Shown here: positions 43,248 to 53,025 of the stretch, piece after piece
Numbering within the stretch: the stretch's first letter is position 1
Layout: the number at the start of each line of letters is the position of its first letter
Source: Nitrospinae bacterium CG11_big_fil_rev_8_21_14_0_20_45_15
GTDB taxonomy: Bacteria; Nitrospinota; Nitrospinia; Nitrospinales; VA-1
Assembly: GCA_002787235.1 (NCBI GenBank)
Contig: PCWG01000042.1
Span: 1-64,000, forward strand
Length of the DNA: 64,000 bases
Direction of reading: 5' to 3'
Position numbers and translations under genes: made by a program
The notes under the pieces: model-generated
What the model saw: only the letters and a program-made list of their open reading frames with translations
Told to the model about the DNA's origin: nothing
The model's database searches: none

Positions 43248-44060
43248 ATGGATTTAGCAACACTTATAGGAATTATTTCAGGTATCGGACTGGTTATCGG
43301 TTCGATCCTGATGAATAGCGGCCTGGATCTCTTTTGGTCTGCACCCTCTGCGGCAATCGTTATCGGGGGCACCGGAGCGGCTATTATGATTGCCTTCCCC
43401 TTACAGGAAATTCTTCGAGTTATCGCCTTGGCGACCCGCGTTTTCAGGATGAAAAAATCAGACAACTATCAGTTGATCGAAATGATGGTTTCTATCTGTA
43501 ACGTGGCCAGAAAAGGCGGAGTGTTGGCCATCGAGTCCAAATTGAAAGAAGTGGATAACGAATTTTTGAAAAAAGGTTTGGAACTGACGGTAGATGGTAA
43601 GGACGAAGCGACTGTAAATGCCCTGTTAAAAAGAGAAATCAAACAAATTCTGAAATCACATAAAGATGGTTGGGAGATCTTCAATCAGGCCGGGGCTTTC
43701 GCACCCGCATTCGGTATGATCGGTACCCTGATCGGTCTGATTCAGATGTTATCCGATCTTGCTGACGTTGGTTCCGTTGGACCCAAAATGGCTATCGCCC
43801 TGATCACCACATTTTACGGCGCGGTCATGGCGAATCTTTTCTTCATCCCGATGACTGTAAAGTTGAAAAGACGAAGTGCCTCCGATACTTTGGAAATGAA
43901 CCTGGTGCTTGAAGGCATCAGTTATATTCGAAAAGGCGTGAATCCCCGATTCATGCAAGAAATTTTGGAAAATTATATCGATTCTGCAGTAGGAAAAACT
44001 GAGAAGAAAGACGAAAAGGGTGACGGCGAAAAGAAACCCGCCAAAGGTAAGAAGAAATAA
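43248..44060 (+). CDS. motA: Flagellar motor stator protein MotA
   Basis: 270 residues. Four membrane segments: two near the N-terminus (TLIGIISGIGLVIGSILM, AAIVIGGTGAAIMIAFPL) and two at about 145-200 (FGMIGTLIGLIQML, MAIALITTFYGAVMANLFFIP). The cytoplasmic middle part and a basic tail fit MotA. It makes the ion channel with MotB. AGG lies just before the ATG. motB follows by 2 bases. Confidence 0.96.
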   Translation: MDLATLIGIISGIGLVIGSILMNSGLDLFWSAPSAAIVIGGTGAAIMIAFPLQEILRVIALATRVFRMKKSDNYQLIEMMVSICNVARKGGVLAIESKLKEVDNEFLKKGLELTVDGKDEATVNALLKREIKQILKSHKDGWEIFNQAGAFAPAFGMIGTLIGLIQMLSDLADVGSVGPKMAIALITTFYGAVMANLFFIPMTVKLKRRSASDTLEMNLVLEGISYIRKGVNPRFMQEILENYIDSAVGKTEKKDEKGDGEKKPAKGKKK

Positions 44061-44062
44061 TC

Positions 44063-44875
44063 ATGGCTGAAGCTAAAGGACAAAAAGAGCCTCCTCCAGA
44101 AGAAGAAGAGGATGAAGAAGAGGAGCCGGATGAAGTAACCGAAGGTGCCCCTATGTGGATGGCGACGTTCGCCGACCTCGTTACACTTCTGATGGTTTTT
44201 TTCATTCTTCTATTTGCTATGGGAACGATTGAGGAACAAAAATGGAAACTCATCAAGGAATCCCTCAAAGACGCATTGGGGCAGGATGAGGTTCCCAAGG
44301 CCGGTACTCGCGAAGGACTGGATGTTCTGAAAGAAGCGGTGCTTGAAGAAAAAACCATTCACGCTGTCGATGAAGTCGGTGCAATGGTGGCCAAAGAGGT
44401 TTCTGACATCGCTTCCGAAGTTGAAGAATTTGTTTATAAGAACAAACTGGCCGGTCAGGTAGAAGTTTCCTCCGACGAGCGAGGCGCGATCATTACCCTT
44501 TCCGATACCGTTTTGTTCCCAGCCGGAAAAGCGCGTATGACTTTTACCGGATCAGAAATCATCAAAGAAGTTTTCAGTCTTCTGAAACAATTTGATTACG
44601 ACGTTAAAATTGAAGGACACACCGATAATATAGCGATCAGTACCGCACAGTTTCCTTCCAACTGGGAGCTTTCCGCAGGTCGTGCGGCAGATGTTGCACG
44701 TATGTTGGTGCAAGCCGGTTTCCCTCCTGAAAAATTATCCATCGAAGGTTTTGCCCAATACCGTCCTAAAGTTCCCAACGACAGTGTGAAAAATCGGGGG
44801 ATCAACCGGCGGATTGAGATCGTTTACCAGCGTGGCAGTATCCGCAAAAAAATGGTGGACGTGTTGCGAAGATAG
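44063..44875 (+). CDS. motB: Flagellar motor stator protein MotB
   Basis: 270 residues. An acidic start leads into a single membrane helix MATFADLVTLLMVFFILLFAM, in which Asp38 is the conserved proton-binding residue. The C-terminal OmpA/MotB peptidoglycan domain has GHTDNIAISTAQFPSNWELSAGRA and NRRIEIVYQR. It anchors the stator. It is directly downstream of motA, while fliLMN is on the opposite strand 10 kb away. Confidence 0.96.
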   Translation: MAEAKGQKEPPPEEEEDEEEEPDEVTEGAPMWMATFADLVTLLMVFFILLFAMGTIEEQKWKLIKESLKDALGQDEVPKAGTREGLDVLKEAVLEEKTIHAVDEVGAMVAKEVSDIASEVEEFVYKNKLAGQVEVSSDERGAIITLSDTVLFPAGKARMTFTGSEIIKEVFSLLKQFDYDVKIEGHTDNIAISTAQFPSNWELSAGRAADVARMLVQAGFPPEKLSIEGFAQYRPKVPNDSVKNRGINRRIEIVYQRGSIRKKMVDVLRR

Positions 44876-44912
44876 TGTTCTTGTTGCAAATCCAGAAAGT
44901 TTTCCATACCGA

Positions 44913-46022
44913 ATGGCTCCAATGAATGCAGAGACAGACCACGACTGGATGAAGAGGGTTTTACTTCTGGCTCAAAAAGCACGTGGGAAAACCAGCCCCA
45001 ATCCTATGGTGGGGGCCGTAGCGGTTCAAAACGGGAAGGTGGTGGGAGAGGGCTATCATCATCGTGCCGGCGGACCACACGCCGAAGTCATCGCTCTGAA
45101 AAAAGCCGGTCAATCCGCAAAAGGCTGTGACTTGTACGTCAATCTGGAACCTTGTTGCCATCACGGACGAACCCCTCCTTGCGTGGATCTCATCATTGCC
45201 AGTGGTGTACGCAGGGTGATTGTCGGTATGAGAGATCCCAACCCGTTGGTTGCCGGTGGCGGAATCCGTCGATTGAAATCTGCGGGAATTGAAGTTCTCA
45301 GCGGCGTGATGAAAAAGCAATGCAACGCATTGAATGAGGTCTTCATCAAATACATTCAGACCTCCATGCCTTTTGTGATTCTGAAAGCGGCGATGAGTCT
45401 GGATGGGAAAATTGCCACCTCAAAAGGTGAGTCGCAATGGATCACAGGCACTCACGCACGTGCCATCGTTCATGAAATAAGGGCCGAAGTGGACGCTATT
45501 TTGATCGGTGCCGGTTCGGTTGTCAAAGACAATCCAAGCTTGACTGCGCGCCCTAAAAAAGGAAAAGTCTGTTTCCCGACCCGGGTTATTCTGGACAATG
45601 AAGAACGGGTATCACTAACTTCAAAGGTTTTTAACAACGCTCAGGAAGAAAAAGTGATTTATGTAGCGGGGTTGAATCTCAAACCCATTCGCGAACAAAA
45701 ATTGATCGCCAAAGGCGTTGATGTTCTGAAATTGAGGGAACGGCGCGGTTTGCTTCCCATGAAAGCAGTCATGAAGGAATTAGCTCAACGTGAGATCAGC
45801 TCCGTATTGATTGAAGGCGGTGGCGAGGTCTATGCCAGTGCCTTGAAAGAGGCCGTTGTGGATCGAGTGGTTTTCTTTTATGCACCCAAGATCATAGGCG
45901 GAAGAAAGGCACCGAGTGCTGTTGGCGGTGACGGAGTGGCTCGATTACAGGATGCCTTGAAACTGAAGGACACCTCGATCCGTCAGGTTGGAGACGACTG
46001 GATGGTGGATGGTCGTTTGTGA
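44913..46022 (+). CDS. ribD: RibD: bifunctional riboflavin deaminase/reductase
   Basis: About 369 residues. Deaminase half: KTSPNPMVGAV, GGPHAEVIALKKAG and LEPCCHHGRTPPCVDLI with the zinc His/Cys. Reductase half: ILKAAMSLDGKIAT, GESQWITG and a SVLIEGGGEVYAS block. It converts the pyrimidine product of RibA through deamination and reduction. ATG at 44913 is chosen; an alternative is 44922. The upstream extension overlaps motB. Confidence 0.95.
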   Translation: MAPMNAETDHDWMKRVLLLAQKARGKTSPNPMVGAVAVQNGKVVGEGYHHRAGGPHAEVIALKKAGQSAKGCDLYVNLEPCCHHGRTPPCVDLIIASGVRRVIVGMRDPNPLVAGGGIRRLKSAGIEVLSGVMKKQCNALNEVFIKYIQTSMPFVILKAAMSLDGKIATSKGESQWITGTHARAIVHEIRAEVDAILIGAGSVVKDNPSLTARPKKGKVCFPTRVILDNEERVSLTSKVFNNAQEEKVIYVAGLNLKPIREQKLIAKGVDVLKLRERRGLLPMKAVMKELAQREISSVLIEGGGEVYASALKEAVVDRVVFFYAPKIIGGRKAPSAVGGDGVARLQDALKLKDTSIRQVGDDWMVDGRL

Positions 46023-46249
46023 ATTTTTGATTCCTCGTTGTTTGCATGTCTTACCCTGAAGAATTCTGAGAGCTTTTATAATATAGAAAAAAATATTATA
46101 ATCATTGTCCCACCCGTCATTTAAGTTGTGGGAAAATACGCTGTCTTTATAATTTGCCCCCAGACAAATTGCGGCTTCAACCTCAACAGCCGTTCATTAG
46201 TATAAATCATTTTTTAAAATACTCTGTAAATTGCAGAGAGGAGTCTGTC

Positions 46250-46918
46250 TTGTTCAGCGGAATTGTGCAGCAACTGGGAGAAATTGAACGTTTCGTTCGA
46301 AAAAAAGATTTTGTTGAAATGACCGTCAAAACAAAAGGCGATTTCGAACGATTTGATTTGGGAGAAAGTATCGCAGTGAATGGCGTGTGCCTCACCGTGA
46401 GATCTGAAGGCAAATTCTCGTTCATAGCGGATTTGAGTTCCGAGACGCTCGACCGAACTTCTTTTAAAAACGCAAAACAAGGTGATATTGTCAATCTGGA
46501 GAGAGCGTTGACTCCCTCGCAATCCATCAGCGGACACTTTGTTTCCGGGCATGTGGATCGCGTTGGGACCATTGAAAAGATTGATAAAAAGCCAGGTGAA
46601 ATAGAATTCTGGTTTTCCTATCCCGAGGATTTGGCACCTTTTCTGATAGAAAAAGGTTCCGTTGCTGTAGATGGTATCAGTTTGACTGTTGTGGCATGCA
46701 AGCCAAAAAGCTTTTCAGTGTCTCTGATCCCATTCACTCTGGAGCATACCAATCTGGGAAAACGAAAAATAGGAGAACTCGTTAATATCGAGTGTGATAT
46801 GATTGGGAAATACGTTTATAAAGCCTGCGAGACCCTGCTAGGAGGGCGACAAAAGGCCCCCGGGGTGACTCTGGATATACTGCGTCGGACTGGATTCATG
46901 GATAACGATGTATCCTGA
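46250..46918 (+). CDS. ribE: RibE: riboflavin synthase alpha chain
   Basis: About 222 residues. The start is TTG at 46250 with AGGAG at 46239-46243, giving the family start FSGIVQQLGEI. Two lumazine-binding barrels: VNGVCLTV with a SGHFVSGHVD block, and VAVDGISLTVV. It dismutates two lumazines to riboflavin. About 225 bases separate it from ribD; no FMN riboswitch motif was seen there. Confidence 0.93.
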   Translation: MFSGIVQQLGEIERFVRKKDFVEMTVKTKGDFERFDLGESIAVNGVCLTVRSEGKFSFIADLSSETLDRTSFKNAKQGDIVNLERALTPSQSISGHFVSGHVDRVGTIEKIDKKPGEIEFWFSYPEDLAPFLIEKGSVAVDGISLTVVACKPKSFSVSLIPFTLEHTNLGKRKIGELVNIECDMIGKYVYKACETLLGGRQKAPGVTLDILRRTGFMDNDVS

Positions 46919-46971
46919 AAGCCGTGGATTGAAATCATAATATAATAGCTAGCTGACACAGGAAAAATTGA

Positions 46972-48180
46972 ATGGAACCTTTTAGCACCATAGAAGAAGC
47001 CCTGGAAGATGTGCGCCTGGGGAAAATGATTGTCATCGTTGACGATGAGGACAGAGAAAATGAAGGCGACCTGATGGTCGCCGCAGAAAAAGTGACCCCC
47101 GAAGCTGTGAATTTCATGGCCAAATTTGGGCGTGGCTTGATTTGTCTTGCCCTTACGGAAAGTAGGACACGGGAGTTGGGCTTGAATATGATGGCGGAAG
47201 AAAACGAATCGCAATTCCAGACACCGTTCACAGTATCCATAGATGCGCGTCGAAACATCACGACAGGTATCTCAGCCGCAGATCGAGCGCATACGATTAA
47301 AGTTGCCATCGATCCCAAAATGACAAAACTCGATCTGGTTTGCCCGGGCCATATTTTTCCGTTGCGAGCCCGCGATGGTGGCGCATTGGTGAGAATGGGA
47401 CAGACCGAAGCTTCTGTCGATATGTCGAGACTGGCCGGCCTGGATCCTTCGGGTGTGATTTGCGAAATTATGAACGATGATGGAACCATGTCGCGTGTGC
47501 CCGATTTGACGAAATTCATCAAAGAGCATGATCTGAAAATGATCACGATCAAAGACCTTGCCGAATATCGTTTGCAAAGAGAAGCACTGGTCGAAGAAGC
47601 GGCGTCCACTGTATTGCCGACGGAGTTCGGAGAATTTAAAGCTGTTGTCTTTAAAAATTTATTGATAGATCAAATTCACATTGCATTGGTCAAAGGTGAA
47701 ATCGATCCTTCAACACCCACTTTGGTACGCGTGCATTCGCAATGTCTGACCGGCGATGTCTTTGGATCTTATCGTTGTGATTGTGGCGAACAACTGCAAA
47801 AATCACTCGAAATCATCAACGAGGAAGGCAACGGGATTTTGCTGTATTTGTTTCAAGAAGGGCGCGGCATAGGTATTATCAATAAATTGAAAGCTTATTC
47901 CCTGCAAGATGAAGGTCGAGATACCGTGCAGGCCAATGAGGATTTGGGGTTCAAGCCAGACCTTCGCGAATACGGGATAGGCGCACAGATTTTGCAAAAA
48001 TTGAACGTGAAAGAGATTCGTCTGTTGACGAACAATCCTAGAAAAATTGTTGGTTTGGAAGGCTATGGTCTGCAAATAGTGGAAAGAGTTCCTATTGAAA
48101 TCCAAGCCAAGAAAGACAACCTGAAATATCTGCGTACCAAACAGGAGAAGCTCGGTCATCTTTTTAAAAATATTTCCTGA
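46972..48180 (+). CDS. ribBA: RibBA: 3,4-dihydroxy-2-butanone-4-P synthase/GTP cyclohydrolase II
   Basis: 402 residues. The N-terminal RibB half has [17 protein letters not shown] and the conserved acidic residues; the C-terminal RibA half has [22 protein letters not shown] (zinc Cys), EGRGIGI and [14 protein letters not shown]. It supplies both precursors of riboflavin. It starts at ATG 46972 and ribH follows 38 bases later. Confidence 0.97.
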   Translation: MEPFSTIEEALEDVRLGKMIVIVDDEDRENEGDLMVAAEKVTPEAVNFMAKFGRGLICLALTESRTRELGLNMMAEENESQFQTPFTVSIDARRNITTGISAADRAHTIKVAIDPKMTKLDLVCPGHIFPLRARDGGALVRMGQTEASVDMSRLAGLDPSGVICEIMNDDGTMSRVPDLTKFIKEHDLKMITIKDLAEYRLQREALVEEAASTVLPTEFGEFKAVVFKNLLIDQIHIALVKGEIDPSTPTLVRVHSQCLTGDVFGSYRCDCGEQLQKSLEIINEEGNGILLYLFQEGRGIGIINKLKAYSLQDEGRDTVQANEDLGFKPDLREYGIGAQILQKLNVKEIRLLTNNPRKIVGLEGYGLQIVERVPIEIQAKKDNLKYLRTKQEKLGHLFKNIS

Positions 48181-48218
48181 AAATAAAAAACTCGTAGCAC
48201 ATAACACGAAGGATAAAA

Positions 48219-48683
48219 ATGGTTCAATACATCTCAGCAGGATTGAATGCAGACGGTTTGAAGTTTGGTATCATTGTCAGCCGATTCAATGACGTGATCA
48301 CTCGCTCTCTCGAACAGGGAGCCATCGATGCTTTAGTGAGGCACGGTGCGAAAGAAGACGACATTCATATTGCCAAAACCCCCGGCGCATTTGAAATACC
48401 AATGGCCGCCCAGCGTCTTTGTGCTTCAGGAAAATATGACGCCGTTATTTGTCTCGGTGCTGTTATCAGAGGCTCTACCCCGCATTTTGAGTATGTCGCA
48501 GGAGAAGCCGCTCGCGGAGTTGGTGCCTTATCTCGAACTGCCAATATCCCTGTATTGTTTGGTGTTCTGACAACCGATAATCTGGAACAAGCATTGGAAA
48601 GAGCTGGCGGAAAATCTGGCAATAAAGGATGGGATACCGCCATGGCAGCTATCGAAATGGCCAATCTTTACAAAAAACTTTAA
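48219..48683 (+). CDS. ribH: RibH: 6,7-dimethyl-8-ribityllumazine synthase
   Basis: 154 residues. [17 protein letters not shown] opens the protein, then [15 protein letters not shown] and [22 protein letters not shown] with the catalytic His. Together with RibD, RibE and RibBA the riboflavin pathway is complete here, apart from the unknown phosphatase. nusB follows. Confidence 0.97.
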   Translation: MVQYISAGLNADGLKFGIIVSRFNDVITRSLEQGAIDALVRHGAKEDDIHIAKTPGAFEIPMAAQRLCASGKYDAVICLGAVIRGSTPHFEYVAGEAARGVGALSRTANIPVLFGVLTTDNLEQALERAGGKSGNKGWDTAMAAIEMANLYKKL

Positions 48684-48745
48684 AGGAGAGTTTTGTTTGT
48701 ATTTCTTTCCATTTTTTTTAATACAATTTAAATCTAAGGGATCAA

Positions 48746-49171
48746 ATGGGTAAAAGGCGGACCGGTAGAGAAATGGCTTTGAAATATCTTTATCAAAATG
48801 AATTTCGTCCCATAGAATTGGCAGAAGGCTGGGCTTTGTTTCAGGAAAATGTAACGATGGATAAAGACGTTGAGCTTTTTTCCCGAGACCTGGTCAAAAC
48901 CTGCATGGTAAAAAGAGATTCTGTAGATGTGTTGTTAAAGGAATTTAGCAAACACTGGACTCTGGCAAGGATGACAGTGATAGATCGCAACATTCTTAGA
49001 CTGGGGGCATGCGAGTTGTTGTATATGAAACAAACCCCACCCAAAGTTGTCATCAATGAATGGGTTGAAGTGTCCAAAAAATTCAGTAATGCCGATTCCC
49101 CGCCTTTTATTAATGGAATTCTCGACAAGCTGTTCAAATCTTCCGAAGCAGAAAATAAAATGTCATCGTAG
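48746..49171 (+). CDS. nusB: Transcription antitermination factor NusB
   Basis: 141 residues. RREMALKYLYQ-type start (here GREMALKYLYQ) and a C-terminal MKQTPPKVVINEWVEVSKKFSNADSPPFINGILDK block, typical of NusB. The ribH-nusB order is common in bacteria. The start ATG at 48746 has no strong box. The phosphoesterase gene follows by 12 bases. Confidence 0.93.
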   Translation: MGKRRTGREMALKYLYQNEFRPIELAEGWALFQENVTMDKDVELFSRDLVKTCMVKRDSVDVLLKEFSKHWTLARMTVIDRNILRLGACELLYMKQTPPKVVINEWVEVSKKFSNADSPPFINGILDKLFKSSEAENKMSS

Positions 49172-49183
49172 CAGGCATTCCCA

Positions 49184-49912
49184 ATGAAATACGTAATTTT
49201 TTCAGATGTGCACTCCAACTTGGAAGCCATACGGGCATTTCAAAATGAGATTCAAAATCTGGAATACGATCGCATTGTATTTTTGGGAGACAGTGTGGGA
49301 TATGGTCCCGATCCCATCCCAGTATTGCAATGGTTGCGAAAACACGTTGATATATTTCTTGCAGGAAACCATGACTACGCAGTATTGGGGAGGATATCCA
49401 CTATCAAATTCAGTCCATATGCGCATCAGTCTACAATGTGGACCCGGAAACAGATCAATGATGAGAATAAAATATTTTTGGTAGAGCATCCCATTCAAAT
49501 TTCTCAAGATGAAATTTTTTGGGTTCATTCATCACCTTTCCAACCCGAAAAGTGGCATTACTTGACATCTGTAGAAGACGGACCTAAAAATTTTTCTGCC
49601 TTTACCGAGCCCCTTTGTTTTATTGGACACAGTCACCATGCTTTTGTTATGAGTCAAGACCCAGACTCAAAAGTCACTATGACACGCGACTCAGAAGTTC
49701 GATTGGAACTCGATCATCGCTATATCGTTTCTGTTGGAAGTCTTGGACAGCCCCGAGATGGGGACCCCAGGCCCTGCTTTGTCACTTACGACAGTGTCGA
49801 GAAAATAGTTGGCTTCCACCGCTTCAACTATGACAGGGAACTCACACAAAAAAAAATAGAACAAACCGATTTGCCCTCCTTTTTCGGTGAAAGACTGGAA
49901 TACGGTAGATGA
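49184..49912 (+). CDS. Metallophosphoesterase (YfcE/MPP family)
   Basis: 242 residues. FSDVHSNLEAI, FLGDSVGYG, GNHDYAV and GHSHHAF are the metal-binding motifs of calcineurin-like phosphoesterases in the correct order. The substrate is unknown. It lies 12 bases after nusB and is probably cotranscribed. Confidence 0.92.
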   Translation: MKYVIFSDVHSNLEAIRAFQNEIQNLEYDRIVFLGDSVGYGPDPIPVLQWLRKHVDIFLAGNHDYAVLGRISTIKFSPYAHQSTMWTRKQINDENKIFLVEHPIQISQDEIFWVHSSPFQPEKWHYLTSVEDGPKNFSAFTEPLCFIGHSHHAFVMSQDPDSKVTMTRDSEVRLELDHRYIVSVGSLGQPRDGDPRPCFVTYDSVEKIVGFHRFNYDRELTQKKIEQTDLPSFFGERLEYGR

Positions 49913-50083
49913 AACGAGTTTTTTGAGCGATGAAGTTTTCCAGGTAACTCATCATTTTTTTCTCCAAAAGTGTCAGACCTTCCCGTATCCCTCTAAAACG
50001 ATCGAGTGTGTGTGGCGATTTTTGCCCTGAAAGAATCACTTTCAAAGGGGTTGCTATGCCGAATTTGTAGTTGTCTCGAGTTG

Positions 50084-50112
50084 TTGACGCAATTTTTTAA
50101 AAATGATAAAAT
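50084..50112 (+). promoter_or_regulatory. Sigma-70 promoter of the amidase-der unit
   Basis: TTGACG (50084-50089), 17-base spacer, TAAAAT (50107-50112). It lies 95 bases upstream of the amidase ATG in a 294-base gap that otherwise holds nothing recognised. Confidence 0.75.
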
Positions 50113-50206
50113 GTTAGTTTGTAACTGTAATAAAAATAAATAGTTATAGGGACTTTCGTTGCCTGATGGATTGTTTTTATCTTGAAAACGTTATCAAAGT
50201 AAATCT

Positions 50207-51682
50207 ATGTCAGAAAATAGCAGGAAAATAGGATTTTTCAAGGTTCTCTTTATCTTCATATTTTTATGGGGTAGTTCGGTTGCGCTTGCGCCAGCGAAGG
50301 CAAAGGCAGAATCGGCTGAAAGCCTGTACACAAAGGCCAAGCATTCGTTTTATCAGCTAAAAGGTTCACCTGATAAAATGGCTCGGAGAGACCAATGGAT
50401 CAATACTGTCGACGATTTCCTCAAGGTGTACCATTCGAATCCAAAGAGTTATCCCGCTTACAAAGCAATTTTTACGATTGGAAAACTTTACGAAGGTTTG
50501 TATCAAATTTCCAAGAATCCCAAAGATTCGGATCTGGCTTTGGGGTATTACGGGAAGCTTCTACAGGAATTTGAATCGGACCGATTGAAGGACGATGCGT
50601 TGTTTCGGCGGGGTGAGATATATTTTGATCGAGGGCATTACACTCTGGCTGAAAAAGAGTTTGAGAAAATTGTTCGTGAGTACTCCAGAGGGGATCGATC
50701 TTCAGAGGCTAGACAGCGTTTAAAACAAATCGTTGCATTATCCCCCAATCCTTCGCAGATTGAAGTGGCTCAAACACCACTCCAGGCAACAGCCCCTGTA
50801 GCACCACCCGCCGTAGAGAAGAAGGTCGCTAAAAAAGAAGAAGTGAAAACGAAAGCAGATTCGGAATTATTGCTTGCTCAATTGGAGCAATTGTCTCCCG
50901 TTGCCGGGGTGGGTATCGAAGCAAAGCCATCCGCTCCGGTTTCTTCAACTCCCGTGGAAAAAGTAGAACCTGCTGAAAAAAAAGTTGCGGAAAAGAAAGT
51001 TCCGCTTGTAATTCTCGATCCCGGACATGGCGGGAAGGATTTAGGCGCAAAAGGGAAGCATGGCGTGGTTGAAAAGGAGTTGAATTTAAACCTGGCCAAA
51101 AAGGTTAAAGCGATACTGGAAAAGGAATACAAAATACGAGTGCACTTAACGCGGAGTGACGACACATTCATTCCATTAAAAGAGCGAGGTCCTATTGCCA
51201 ATGGGATGAAGGCCGATCTGTTTGTTTCCCTGCATGCCAATGCCGCCAATCGCGAAGCCGCGCACGGCATTGAAACGTATTATCTTGGACGTGGGTTGAG
51301 CGAACAAGCCAAGGAAACAGCGGCGAGAGAAAATGGGGATCTTGTGTATTCTATTCCCGACGATCAAACCCAACAGATCCTTGCTGACCTGATAAGCAAT
51401 AACAAGATGAACGATTCCTCACGTCTGGCAGGGCGTGTGCAACGTTACCTGTACCAGAAGGCAAAGAAGCGTTTCAAAAAAGTCAAAAACCTTGGTGTCA
51501 AGGAAGGCCCGTTTTGGGTTTTGCATGACACCAATATGCCCAGCATCCTCGTGGAAGTGGGTTTTGTTACAAATGCCAAAGAGGAGGCGCGTCTCAAAGA
51601 CGAAAAATATTTAGACTTACTCTCCGAGGCGGTCGCAAAAGGAATTCGTGACTTTTTACACGAAAATGGACCCATGATTTGA
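50207..51682 (+). CDS. N-acetylmuramoyl-L-alanine amidase (Amidase_3)
   Basis: 491 residues. Signal peptide (LFIFIFLWGSSVALA), then TPR-like repeats (about 40-180), a Pro/Ala/Glu/Lys-rich linker and the Amidase_3 domain: LDPGHGGKDLGAKG, VVEKELNLNLA, SLHANAAN and SILVEVGFVTN. It cleaves the amide bond of peptidoglycan stem peptides for cell separation. The N-terminal TPRs replace the usual AMIN domain. The stop TGA at 51680-51682 abuts the der leader. Confidence 0.94.
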   Translation: MSENSRKIGFFKVLFIFIFLWGSSVALAPAKAKAESAESLYTKAKHSFYQLKGSPDKMARRDQWINTVDDFLKVYHSNPKSYPAYKAIFTIGKLYEGLYQISKNPKDSDLALGYYGKLLQEFESDRLKDDALFRRGEIYFDRGHYTLAEKEFEKIVREYSRGDRSSEARQRLKQIVALSPNPSQIEVAQTPLQATAPVAPPAVEKKVAKKEEVKTKADSELLLAQLEQLSPVAGVGIEAKPSAPVSSTPVEKVEPAEKKVAEKKVPLVILDPGHGGKDLGAKGKHGVVEKELNLNLAKKVKAILEKEYKIRVHLTRSDDTFIPLKERGPIANGMKADLFVSLHANAANREAAHGIETYYLGRGLSEQAKETAARENGDLVYSIPDDQTQQILADLISNNKMNDSSRLAGRVQRYLYQKAKKRFKKVKNLGVKEGPFWVLHDTNMPSILVEVGFVTNAKEEARLKDEKYLDLLSEAVAKGIRDFLHENGPMI

Positions 51683-51696
51683 AGGAGAATAAACGG

Positions 51697-53019
51697 ATGA
51701 ATCTTCCTGTTGTAGCGATAGTTGGGCGGGCGAATGTTGGAAAGTCCACGCTTTATAACAGGCTCATAGGACAAAGAAGTGCCATTGTGAATGATTTTGC
51801 AGGTGTGACACGGGACCGCTTGTACGGGGAAGCCGAGTGGCAAGGCAAGGCGTTCACCTTGATCGATACCGGTGGATTTGATTTTGAGGGTGTCGATGAT
51901 ATTGAGTTGCAAATGGTTCAGCAGGCTCGTATCGCAGAAGAAGAAGCAGATGTGGTTCTTGTCATTGTTGACCTTATGGCAGGGTTGGTTGAAGCGGATA
52001 GAGAAGTGATCAGGCGCTTGAGAAAAACGGGAAAAGCAATGCTTCTTGTACCTAATAAAAGCGATTGTGCACGTGGGATGGACAATCTGGGGCAATTTGC
52101 AGAAATGGGCATTGAAACTTTATTTCCCATTTCCGCAGAGCATGGCATCGGAGTCGCAGAACTGCTCGATGAAATTACGTCACGACTTCCTGAAGTGGAA
52201 GAAGTCGAAGAAGATCCCAACTTGATCAAGATTGCGGTCGTTGGGAAACCCAATGCCGGGAAATCTTCATTGGTGAATCAATTGCTGGGTTCCTCGCGTT
52301 GTATTGTTTCTGAGATTCCTGGTGCCACCAGGGACGCTATTGATACGCAAATGGAATTCGATGGACGACCTTTCATGCTCGTAGACACAGCCGGAATCAG
52401 AAGGAAAGGTCGAACTCAAAGTGCATTGCAAAAATTTTCCGTAATCATGGCCCTGAAGGCTCTGGATCGTTGTGACATTGCGCTGTTAATCGTGGACGGA
52501 GATACGGGTGTCACCGACCAGGATGCCCGGATAGCGGGATATGCCGCGGAAAAAGGGAGAGGTTGTATCATTGTCCTCAATAAATGGGACACCTTGAAAA
52601 AATCAGGTGAAGCTTTTGATGACTATGTAAAACAAATCAAAGGGAATTTAAAATTTCTTGAATACGCTCCCGTAGTGGCACTGTCGGCTCTTACCGGAGA
52701 GGGCGTTCACAAACTGCTTCCCAAAGTGTTAGAGGTGTATGAACAATACGCCAGAAAAATTCCCACATCGCAATTGAATATTTGTTTTGAAGCGGCCATC
52801 GCGAAAAATCCCATGAGCAGTTATCGTGGCAAGTTTATAAAAATGTTTTACGTCACACAAGTGCGGAGCTCTCCACCTTTGATCCGTTGCTTTGTTAATT
52901 TTCCAGCAGGCATTCATTTCTCGTATAAAAGGTATCTTACGAACAGTCTGAGAAAACAGTTTGGATTGGTCGGGACTCCGGTGCGTCTGATTTTTTCAGG
53001 AAAAGAAGAGGAAGGATGA
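51697..53019 (+). CDS. der: Ribosome-assembly GTPase Der (EngA)
   Basis: About 440 residues with two GTPase domains: GRANVGKSTLYNRL with DTGGFD, and GKPNAGKSSLVNQLL with DTAGIRRKG. The KH-like C-terminal domain follows. ATG at 51697 has AGGAG at 51683-51687. It acts in 50S subunit assembly. The GTPase signature for the second domain includes NKWD. Confidence 0.96.
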   Translation: MNLPVVAIVGRANVGKSTLYNRLIGQRSAIVNDFAGVTRDRLYGEAEWQGKAFTLIDTGGFDFEGVDDIELQMVQQARIAEEEADVVLVIVDLMAGLVEADREVIRRLRKTGKAMLLVPNKSDCARGMDNLGQFAEMGIETLFPISAEHGIGVAELLDEITSRLPEVEEVEEDPNLIKIAVVGKPNAGKSSLVNQLLGSSRCIVSEIPGATRDAIDTQMEFDGRPFMLVDTAGIRRKGRTQSALQKFSVIMALKALDRCDIALLIVDGDTGVTDQDARIAGYAAEKGRGCIIVLNKWDTLKKSGEAFDDYVKQIKGNLKFLEYAPVVALSALTGEGVHKLLPKVLEVYEQYARKIPTSQLNICFEAAIAKNPMSSYRGKFIKMFYVTQVRSSPPLIRCFVNFPAGIHFSYKRYLTNSLRKQFGLVGTPVRLIFSGKEEEG

Positions 53020-53025
53020 AATCCG

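Noticed and set aside
46023-46249. FMN riboswitch before ribE
   Set aside because: No conserved FMN-aptamer segments; only an AT-rich palindrome at 46076-46101.
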